Source: Clostridium sp. C2-6-12 | GTDB taxonomy: Bacteria > Bacillota > Clostridia > Clostridiales > Clostridiaceae | NCBI RefSeq assembly: GCF_009928485.1 | Contig: NZ_JAABNP010000036.1 | Span: forward strand, 1-59,177 | Length of the DNA: 59,177 bases | Direction: 5' to 3' | Shown here: in pieces, positions 51,975-59,177 of the stretch | Numbering within the stretch: position 1 is the first letter of the stretch | Layout of the letters: each line of letters opens with the position of its first letter | The notes under the pieces: model-generated | What the model saw: the letters and a program-made list of their open reading frames with translations, nothing else | What the model was told of the DNA's origin: nothing | The model's database searches: none | Translations under genes and position numbers: made by a program

Positions 51975-53426
51975 ATGGTTACATTCTTCCCTATGCCATA
52001 TCCAGGTGAAACATTATATAGTATGATTGCACGTTATCATATTTGGAGTGGAAATTTAAATTCTAAAGCTACATTAAAAGATTTATTTAATACAACATCA
52101 GTGACAGCAGGTAGGGAACTACCTGCTAATATTAATTTATTGGTAAATAATTTGCCACATAAATGTACACTTACAGTTGATGAAATTATTAAAAAGCATA
52201 CATTGTACAAGTATTATACTGCATTTTTACCGAGTGAAAGAGCTAATTATATATATGACTTAATGGCGGGAGAAAATGGTTCTTTTATATTTACAGCGTT
52301 AGGTATGTGTAACAATAATATGAAAATAGATTCATCTTTGAAGTATTGTAATCAATGTGTTGAAAGCGATAGAAATAACTTTGGAGAGGCATTTTTTCAT
52401 ATAGAACACCAAGTACCAGGTGTTTTAATGTGTCAAAAACATTATTCTGAACTTCATATATCTAATAAATCAACTCAAATAAAGAATAGGCAGGAATATT
52501 TAAATTTAGAGTTTAGTATAAGTGATAAAGATACCGTAGTAGCTTTTTTTAATAAAAATATTATAGAACATCAGAAGAGATTTATTGAAAATATTGATAG
52601 CATTATAAATGGTAATTTTAGATTCAAGGAAATGAATTTCTTTAGAGAGCATTATTTAAAAGAATTAATAAAGAAAGGGATTGCTGAAAATAGAATGAAA
52701 ATTTATCAGCAAGATTTACTAAGAGACTTCAAAAATTATTATGGAGATCATTATTTAACACTTTTAGGATGTAATTTTGATATTGATAATAAATACAATT
52801 GGGTGACTACTATTACGAGGAAACATAGAAAGAGCTTTCATCCAATTCAACATTTATTAATGATAGAATACCTAAATATTGATATTGAAGATTTATTTAA
52901 TTCAGAATACATGGAAGTTAGAAAGAAAATTTATAAAAATAAAACTAATGAAGAAAAAACAAGTTATAGAGAAAAATGGTCAAAGGTAAGAAAGGATTAT
53001 CCTAATAGAAATACAAGTTTTATTAGGAAATTAAATAAGGCTACGTATATATGGTTAAACAAATATGATAAGAAATGGTTAACTGAAAATTCACCTGTAA
53101 AAAAGACTTGTGGACATAGCAAAAAGATTGATTGGACAAAGAGAGATGAAGAAGTATTACAGGAGATTAAAGAAGTTGTAGAGGCTATATATAATAGTAA
53201 GGAAAAACCAGAAAGAGTTACTGTTGGAGCTATTGGACGGAAGATAGGGAAAGTTTATTTATTGCAGAAATACTTAGATAAAATGCCTAATACTAAGGTG
53301 TATTTACAAGAAGAAGTTGAATCAGTTAAGGAATATCAAGATAGACGAGTTAAATGGGTAAGAGAAAATGTAACTACTAATGGAGAAAGTGAATGGATTG
53401 TGATGAAAGAAGCAGGAATAAGGTAA
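51975..53426 (+). CDS. tniQ: TniQ/TnsD-family target-selection protein
   Basis: The 483-residue protein starts VTFFPMPYPGETLYSMIARYHIW, the TniQ signature. A CCCH zinc site is present: C125, C128 (YCNQC), C153 and H156 (MCQKH). The large C-terminal region (about 200-480, basic, with repeated helical units such as RDEEVLQEIKEVV) would read a fixed attachment site, as in TnsD rather than short CRISPR-linked TniQ. The target is unknown. No tnsE and no CRISPR effector are nearby. Confidence 0.92.
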   Translation: MVTFFPMPYPGETLYSMIARYHIWSGNLNSKATLKDLFNTTSVTAGRELPANINLLVNNLPHKCTLTVDEIIKKHTLYKYYTAFLPSERANYIYDLMAGENGSFIFTALGMCNNNMKIDSSLKYCNQCVESDRNNFGEAFFHIEHQVPGVLMCQKHYSELHISNKSTQIKNRQEYLNLEFSISDKDTVVAFFNKNIIEHQKRFIENIDSIINGNFRFKEMNFFREHYLKELIKKGIAENRMKIYQQDLLRDFKNYYGDHYLTLLGCNFDIDNKYNWVTTITRKHRKSFHPIQHLLMIEYLNIDIEDLFNSEYMEVRKKIYKNKTNEEKTSYREKWSKVRKDYPNRNTSFIRKLNKATYIWLNKYDKKWLTENSPVKKTCGHSKKIDWTKRDEEVLQEIKEVVEAIYNSKEKPERVTVGAIGRKIGKVYLLQKYLDKMPNTKVYLQEEVESVKEYQDRRVKWVRENVTTNGESEWIVMKEAGIR

Positions 53427-53452
53427 TCTTAATTATGGCTAATAATACAAAA

Positions 53453-53482
53453 TTTACATAATAGTATAAAAAATGCTATAAT
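53453..53482 (+). promoter_or_regulatory. promoter for the ABC-3C operon
   Basis: TTTACA (53453-53458), 18-bp spacer, TATAAT (53477-53482), 32 bases before the first gene of the operon. It suggests independent expression of the defence cargo. Confidence 0.6.
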
Positions 53483-53514
53483 GTTGATTATAGTATTTTA
53501 AGTATAGGAGAAAT

Positions 53515-55101
53515 ATGATGAATATTGATGATGGTATAAAAACAGTAGATGAATTAGAAATAAAAAGAAAAGCTGACTACTCAATTTGGGGGTATTTATA
53601 TCAATTTGACTTAACATTATGCGATATGTTGTGCCATGATACGAAATATAATTTATTTGATGATGTGATTAAAGATAGTGAAGCTACTTATCAGATAGAA
53701 GTAATAGAGGATTATATTAAAACCTATTCCATTTTAAAAGAAGAATTTATTAGAATTGCACAAGTTAAATATTCATCAACAACAAGTAAGTTTGATTATT
53801 GGGATGTAGTTGTGGATTTGTATTATGATTATCTTTATTTAGACAATTTAATTGATGGTAATATAAACATAAAATGTGGTCTTTTTTTCAATTTAGAAAG
53901 TAAAATTGAATTTACTAAAGATGAAATTATTAAAAATACTAAAAATGAAATAAGTGAGTTTATTTCTGTATCTTTGAAAGAAGTAGCAGTAGAAGAAACT
54001 AATAATAAAGAAAACCATAATAAACGTGTTAAAGAAGTATTTGAAAAATATCATACAAGTGATAAATTAAATGAATTTATGAGTAATAGTTTAATTATAA
54101 AATGGAAAGAAAGCAAAATAGATTTAATAAAAGATATAAAAGAAAAGTTAAACAGTTTATTCAATGATGAATTTGAAATTTATTCGGCCCAAAATAAGAA
54201 GGATGTTCTATATGCTTTGGCAATTAATTTTATTATAAATGAGTGGCAAAATAAAAAGAAAAGAGAGAATATTGTAAAAATTAAAAGAAATGATTTGATA
54301 AAGTATATAAAAGAAGTTTCTTTTAATGAAGAGCTTATTATTTCAAGTCTACTCAATAATAACATTAGAAATGCTATTGAAGAAACAATAGAAGAAATTA
54401 AATGGAATTTAAGTGATGAAGGATTAGAAGAAGAAAAAATAAATAAATTACTAAATGATAGTTATTATAAATATTCAGATAAGTTATACGAACAACTACA
54501 AGTGATTTTAAAAGACAAAAATAATAGATATAAATTGATTAACACAATATCGTTAAAAGAAAATAAAAGTAAAGAAGAGTATAATAAACTTAATTCAATT
54601 GAGGAATATGGGTATTTTTCAACTAAACAATTGTATTTAAAGTCATATATTAAAAGATTATTAAAATTTATCAATAATAATATTAATAATAGTATTTGTA
54701 ACTTTGATAACATTAATATTATGTTGAATTTAGAAAATGAAATGGTTTTGTTTGAACATCCATCTGAAAAAAGAGAATGTATTTTATTACCTAAAACATA
54801 TGATAACCCTAAATTTGAACATGGCAAGATTTTAGGAAGAATAAAGGATTCAAATATAAAACCTAAAGTATGGTATTTTGATAAAATAGATGTCCCTAAA
54901 ACAACATATGATTTAAATATATCAAAACCAGGTGATGATGAAAGCGTATATATTAAGCACCCATATAATGACCATTATTATATAGAGTGCATGAAATGTC
55001 TTAATGAAAATATGCCATTTGACAATACTAATGTTAATTGTATATTTGGGGAGAGGTGTATTATAAATGGAGAAGATAAGAATAGAAAATCTATTGATTA
55101 G
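53515..55101 (+). CDS. ABC-3C system effector with nuclease-like N-terminus
   Basis: This protein has 528 residues. The N-terminal domain has DYSIWGYLYQFDLTL (21-35), then YQIEVIEDY (E62, E65, D66) and IAQVKYS (Q83, K85). This is the order of DUF4297/Cap4-type nucleases of the PD-(D/E)XK fold. The central part is helical. The C-terminal 150 residues contain Cys pairs (ECMKCLN and CIFGERC) typical of a zinc-bearing C-terminal domain of ABC-three-component effectors. The next gene starts inside its end (35-base overlap). It probably cuts nucleic acid when released by the ATPase sensor. The family call rests on gene order as well as motifs. Confidence 0.7.
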   Translation: MMNIDDGIKTVDELEIKRKADYSIWGYLYQFDLTLCDMLCHDTKYNLFDDVIKDSEATYQIEVIEDYIKTYSILKEEFIRIAQVKYSSTTSKFDYWDVVVDLYYDYLYLDNLIDGNINIKCGLFFNLESKIEFTKDEIIKNTKNEISEFISVSLKEVAVEETNNKENHNKRVKEVFEKYHTSDKLNEFMSNSLIIKWKESKIDLIKDIKEKLNSLFNDEFEIYSAQNKKDVLYALAINFIINEWQNKKKRENIVKIKRNDLIKYIKEVSFNEELIISSLLNNNIRNAIEETIEEIKWNLSDEGLEEEKINKLLNDSYYKYSDKLYEQLQVILKDKNNRYKLINTISLKENKSKEEYNKLNSIEEYGYFSTKQLYLKSYIKRLLKFINNNINNSICNFDNINIMLNLENEMVLFEHPSEKRECILLPKTYDNPKFEHGKILGRIKDSNIKPKVWYFDKIDVPKTTYDLNISKPGDDESVYIKHPYNDHYYIECMKCLNENMPFDNTNVNCIFGERCIINGEDKNRKSID

Positions 55102-55588
55102 CTATGGGTTCGATAAAAGAAAATTGGAAATTGGACAAGATACAGTAGTGCTTGATGAAGTATTTTTAAAAGATGATAAAGAAGCTTATATACTATTTGA
55201 AGGTATGATAAATGAAGAATCAATAAACGAATATCATAAGAAAATTCTTTGGTTTCAAAATTGGAGCGATAGTGACATTTTAAGATATAATATAAACCTT
55301 CTAATTTTATATAAATCTTCAAAAGTTGATATAGATGAAGTTAGTAAATATATATTTAAATTTGAAAGAGATTCTCATATCTGTAGAAAAATTTTCCTTA
55401 ATTTGGATGATGAGAAGTGTATTGATTTGCTACCGTTTAATAAGATTAATTTAACAACAAGTCAAGTAAATTCAAGTAGTTTAAAGAAAGAACTTACAAA
55501 GGTTTTAAAAACAGATGATATTTATAATGAACTTATGAAAGAAGATTTTGACTTGGAATTAATAAAAAAAGAATTATTAAGTAAGTAG
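55067..55588 (+). CDS. ABC-3C middle component
   Basis: The 173-residue protein is translationally coupled to the effector gene (overlap) with GGGGAGAGG upstream, and ends 8 bases before the ATPase gene. It begins EKIRIENLLISYGF, and the rest is a mixed helical protein without a catalytic motif. Its size and position between effector and ATPase match the middle component of ABC-3C systems. Confidence 0.65.
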   Translation: MEKIRIENLLISYGFDKRKLEIGQDTVVLDEVFLKDDKEAYILFEGMINEESINEYHKKILWFQNWSDSDILRYNINLLILYKSSKVDIDEVSKYIFKFERDSHICRKIFLNLDDEKCIDLLPFNKINLTTSQVNSSSLKKELTKVLKTDDIYNELMKEDFDLELIKKELLSK

Positions 55589-55596
55589 GTGCTTTT

Positions 55597-58119
55597 ATGA
55601 ATAATTTATATATTAAGAAGGTTTATATAAAAAACTTTAGAGGATATGAAGGGGAAAAAGAGTTTAATTTTACAAATAACGATAAACCAAACAATCTAAT
55701 TTTATTATCGGGTGCAAATGGGTATGGAAAGACTTCTTTATTAGACGCTATAGAATGGTGTTTAACTGGGAATGTGAGAAGAGTTTATGATGATTATAAA
55801 GAGAGATGTCCGAATACAAAAGAGCAAAAAATTCAAGATTCAGATAAAGGGCTAATTAAAAATATAAACAGTACAGATAATGAAATTATAGTAAAACTAA
55901 GTATAATCTATAAAGAAAAAGAAGTAAATTTGGAAAGAACATTTTGTGTAATTGATAGAGAAGTTGATGGAATAAATCTTAATTCTATTCCTAACATTGT
56001 AAGTGATGATGAAAAGATTAAAGCAGAATTAATATTATCCTTAACTGATATAGTAGAAAGTTTCTATGATAATTTTATATGCTCATATGATAAAAATATA
56101 GAACTTTATTCAAAAGGAAGAGAAGAAATATATGAAGTATTTTCATGTTTATACACAGAATTTAAAGAAGCTAATATTATTAAAAGTAGATTAAATACTA
56201 TTAAGAGTACCTTGTCAGAAGAAAAAGAAAATTTAGGAAAAGAAATCAAAAAGATTGCTATTGAAAAAGATAAATATGAAAAGTTAAGTAAGGGAATGGA
56301 GGGGATTAACTTTGACCTAAGAGAAGAATACCCGATGAATAAAATATTTGAGCAAGAGGTTATTACACCTTATGAATTTATTGATAATACAAATGTTGAT
56401 TCTAAAGAAAGTTTAAATAACCAGATAGCAATTTTGCAGAGTATATATTATACAAAAGTTAAAGATAATACAGAAAAATTAAACTTGAAACTAAAGTTTG
56501 AATATAATTTAATATTATTAAAACAATTAGAAGACGAGTATAATTTGAAAAGAGATATAATTGAAAAATTAAAAGAGATAAATGTTAATGAAATTAAGAC
56601 TGAAAAAGATAAAGCAGAAAAACTTTATAATAAAATAAAAAGGTCACTATCAATAGATAATATAGCCCCGATTTTAAATGAAATAATTAATGAAAATACG
56701 ATTAGAGAATATATAAATAAAAATAATATAGAAATTCTAACTGAATATAAAAAAAATATACAAAGTAATTTAGAGAAAAAAAGTTTATATAATGATAAAA
56801 TGTCATTGTATGATACAAATAGCCCTGTTATGCTTGTTATGAGGCATATAGTAGATAATGTTGAAACATTAAAAGAATATCGAAAGAAAAATGATAAATG
56901 TCCTATATGCGGTAGTGAAGAATTTAAAAATAGTGAATTAGGGGCTATTGCTAAGACTTTTTTAGGGAAGAAGGATATAGAAAGGCAAAAGGTTTCAAAG
57001 CAAATTAAAGATATTGAGACAGAAAACAATAGTACATTTAAAAAAATTAGTGAGTTATTAACATTAAAATTTCAAGAGTTAATTAAATTTTATGATGATA
57101 TTTTGGAGAAAAATAAAGAGTTAGATAATATATATAATATATGTACGTTACTAAATATAAATATAGGTGATATTAATAAGGAGAAAATGTTAATACAAAA
57201 ATTATTTTATGAGCAAGAAATTACAGGTTTGAAAATTGACAATTCTTGTGAGGAACAAACGGTAAACAGTTTAGAAATGCTTGACTTACCTTCTATAGAG
57301 AAATTTAAAGAAAGCTTGAAGATATATTCTACACTTAATGTAGATGAAAAAATAAAATTATTAACTAAGATTATTCAAGAATTTGAAAATCAAAATATAA
57401 AGTTAGAAAATATATTAGAAGTAAATATTGAATCAGAGAATTTGAAGAATATAGAAAGTAAACTTAATATATGTAAATTTATCAATTCTATAATTAATAA
57501 AAATGAAGTATATCAGCAAATTGTTGAATTTAAAAAAAGTGAAAAAGACAAACAAGAAGAAATTGTGAAAATAGAAACGCAAGTAATTCAATTAAACAGT
57601 ATTATTAAAAAAGTTAATAAAACAATTAAAGATAATGAAAAGAAAGAGATTGAGAGAATAGCAGAGCCATTGGATAAAATATATCGCAAAATTACCAGAA
57701 ATACCAATATTAAAGAAATAAAATTAAAAAGAGGGAATGGACAAAAACTATCCGAATTGGAAGTTAGAGATTTAACTGATGAACCAGTCCCATTTGCTAA
57801 TGTTTTAAGTGCAGGTCAACTTTCAACACTCTCAATATCTATTTTTCTATCTAAAGCTTTATTAAATGATGGTAATTTAAAATGCTATTTAATGGATGAA
57901 CCGATACAAACAATGGATGATTTAAATATAATATCGTTTATTGATTTAATCAGATTTGAATTAGGGAATGATGAAGATGAGAGATTTATTGACCAATTAA
58001 TTATATCTACTTGTGACAATGATTTGGAAAAATTAATAATGCACAAGATAAAAAGTTTTAATATTCCAATATGCAATTATAATTTTCAAGGTCAGGGGAG
58101 ATATGAGCGGGTACTTTGA
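55597..58119 (+). CDS. SMC/RecF-like ABC ATPase of an ABC-3C system
   Basis: This protein has 840 residues. Walker A is GANGYGKT (39-46), preceded by FRGYEGE. A long coiled coil (about 200-700) has a zinc-hook-like CPICG (C435, C438) in the middle. The ABC signature is LSAGQ (737-741) and Walker B YLMDEP (D767, E768). The architecture matches Rad50/SbcC-like sensors. As the third gene of the operon it should sense invading DNA or replication structures and control the nuclease effector. All ATPase motifs are intact. Confidence 0.88.
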   Translation: MNNLYIKKVYIKNFRGYEGEKEFNFTNNDKPNNLILLSGANGYGKTSLLDAIEWCLTGNVRRVYDDYKERCPNTKEQKIQDSDKGLIKNINSTDNEIIVKLSIIYKEKEVNLERTFCVIDREVDGINLNSIPNIVSDDEKIKAELILSLTDIVESFYDNFICSYDKNIELYSKGREEIYEVFSCLYTEFKEANIIKSRLNTIKSTLSEEKENLGKEIKKIAIEKDKYEKLSKGMEGINFDLREEYPMNKIFEQEVITPYEFIDNTNVDSKESLNNQIAILQSIYYTKVKDNTEKLNLKLKFEYNLILLKQLEDEYNLKRDIIEKLKEINVNEIKTEKDKAEKLYNKIKRSLSIDNIAPILNEIINENTIREYINKNNIEILTEYKKNIQSNLEKKSLYNDKMSLYDTNSPVMLVMRHIVDNVETLKEYRKKNDKCPICGSEEFKNSELGAIAKTFLGKKDIERQKVSKQIKDIETENNSTFKKISELLTLKFQELIKFYDDILEKNKELDNIYNICTLLNINIGDINKEKMLIQKLFYEQEITGLKIDNSCEEQTVNSLEMLDLPSIEKFKESLKIYSTLNVDEKIKLLTKIIQEFENQNIKLENILEVNIESENLKNIESKLNICKFINSIINKNEVYQQIVEFKKSEKDKQEEIVKIETQVIQLNSIIKKVNKTIKDNEKKEIERIAEPLDKIYRKITRNTNIKEIKLKRGNGQKLSELEVRDLTDEPVPFANVLSAGQLSTLSISIFLSKALLNDGNLKCYLMDEPIQTMDDLNIISFIDLIRFELGNDEDERFIDQLIISTCDNDLEKLIMHKIKSFNIPICNYNFQGQGRYERVL

Positions 58120-58196
58120 TATATATTCCAATTAACAATGAATGTTGAAACTTAATTTACTAACATTTTTATATGAATTATTGTAAAGGAGAAAAG

Positions 58197-59020
58197 ATGA
58201 TAAGTTCAAATACATTATTTCATTTTACCAATGAAGTGGATTTTCTTAAAAATATATTGAAAGATAATTTTTATCCAAGATGTTGTACAGAAGATTTGGA
58301 ATTTTTAATGCCTAATTTAAAAAAGGATCAATCTAAAGTCGCAATACCAATGGTGTGTTTTGTGATATTCCGTTATCAAAAATTAGCAATCATATTGATG
58401 ATTATGGCTCTTATGGTATTGGTTTAACAAAGGAATGGGGAATTGAGAAAGGTATAAATCCAATACATTATATACAAAAGAAAACATTGGCTCATAATAA
58501 TTTAATTAATCTTGAAAGGCAATTAGTTGGAATTTTAGAAGATATGAATAAAATTGGTGATTATTTAGAATTTCGTCTTAAAGATAAAAACATTAAGTTA
58601 ATGAGCGATAAAATTAGTGCCGAAATATTTAAAAGTTTTTGGGAGTTCTCAGGATTTTTAAAAGAGTATAGAGGTATAAATAATAAGAATGAAAAAGAAG
58701 AAAAAATATTTTATGATGAACGTGAATGGAGATATATTCCTAATGTAATTGATAGTGATATTGATGGATATACATATAGATTGCATGGACAAGACTGTTT
58801 GAACCAAGAATTAAAAAATAAACTTAATGAAACTTTAATAAAGTATAAATTAGAGTTTGAAGCAAAAAATGTTAAATATTTAATACTTAAAAATGAAAAT
58901 GAAATAACTAATTTCATGGGGTTTATTGATTCGTTGCCAGAAGATAGATTTAATAGAAATGAGAAAAGTATTTTAAAAACTAAAATAATTACAGTTGACA
59001 ATATAAAAGAAGATTTTTAA
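58197..59020 (+). pseudogene. AbiGi-family gene with a frameshift
   Basis: ATG 58197 follows AAAGGAG. The first frame reads SNTLFHFTNEVDFLKNIL and VAIPMVCF; the protein continues in another frame as CDIPLSKISNHIDDYGSYG, LTKEWGIEKGINP and FYDEREWRYIP. These are AbiGi (PF10899) motifs in order. The switch occurs at a run of four T residues (58358-58361); five T residues would restore a single frame of about 275 residues. This is a one-base deletion or a sequencing error. Its usual partner AbiGii is absent. Confidence 0.75.
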
Positions 59021-59177
59021 TTTAGGTATGAACTTTTTGTTTTATAGTATAATAATTTTAAACAAATATTTTGAGATTAGTTGATTTTTTTGTTATTTAG
59101 TGTTGAACTTGAACCTAATCTATGTATTATAATAAAAAACATCCCCATCTATCATTTAAAATCCCCAAACTCATAAT
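59021..59177. other. 3' end region, no gene seen
   Basis: A+T-rich sequence with no gene. The last 40 bases contain two CCCC runs, whose reverse complement (TTTGGGG) partly matches the G-rich start of the window. No transposon end with a clear TGT/ACA terminus and TnsB repeats is recognised. Confidence 0.35.

Noticed and set aside
45336..53426. CRISPR-associated Tn7-like transposon
   Set aside because: No cas genes or repeat-spacer array are seen, and TniQ has the long C-terminus of TnsD-type selectors.
58197..59020. Complete AbiG toxin-antitoxin pair
   Set aside because: Only an AbiGi-like gene is present, and it is frameshifted; no AbiGii nucleotidyltransferase is encoded nearby.

Overview
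This window is A+T-rich Firmicutes DNA, most likely an accessory replicon (plasmid or megaplasmid) of a Clostridium species. The evidence is the strong AGGAGG-type ribosome binding sites, the lysine- and isoleucine-rich proteins, two secreted proteins with clostridial GW/YWYYL cell-wall repeats, and almost all genes lying on the + strand. An actin-like ParM partition ATPase and its small partner, a TOPRIM primase-like protein and a RecD-like helicase suggest a self-maintaining plasmid. No rRNA or ordinary chromosomal housekeeping cluster is present.

Layout. Positions 336-2682 hold an AlbA_2 (Schlafen-type) protein and a PD-(D/E)XK nuclease-like protein. Positions 3128-8252 hold a GGDEF diguanylate cyclase followed by a 1300-residue secreted transglutaminase-like/Ig-like adhesin. 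Positions 8739-12620 hold XRE regulators, another nuclease-like protein, a second small secreted repeat protein that shares a promoter and operator design with the adhesin, and a short protein carrying a Fic inhibitory motif. Positions 14324-21111 look like a replication or DNA-processing module (TOPRIM protein, two proteins of unknown function, RecD-like helicase, double four-helix-bundle protein). Positions 21581-25385 hold a regulator and several small unknown proteins. Positions 25694-33968 are rich in probable phage-defence genes: VRR-NUC nuclease with a CFI-box tail, Abi-C/HEPN, a NucS/DUF91-like nuclease and another PD-(D/E)XK protein. Positions 34034-35625 carry the partition locus and a candidate centromere. 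Positions 35626-44987 are a patchwork of small membrane proteins, gene remnants (FliF, an acetyltransferase, a gene broken by an ochre codon), a CPT-like kinase, a CPBP protease, two tRNA halves, an LRAT-fold protein and a GIY-YIG protein.

The last 14 kb is the most interesting part. It contains a small tyrosine recombinase preceded by a perfect inverted-repeat site, an ApeA-like HEPN defence protein, then tnsA-tnsB-tnsC-tniQ of a Tn7-like transposon, then a three-gene ABC-three-component (ABC-3C) defence operon and a frameshifted AbiGi gene. TnsB, TnsC and TniQ keep their key residues, but TnsA has lost two of the three catalytic residues known from Tn7 TnsA. My leading hypothesis is a Tn7-like element that transposes by a replicative, cointegrate-forming route and uses the nearby tyrosine recombinase to resolve the cointegrate, while carrying defence genes on both sides. 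I could not identify the transposon ends.

All positions were read by eye. Base composition was not computed and no database search was possible, so family names rest on recognised motifs.
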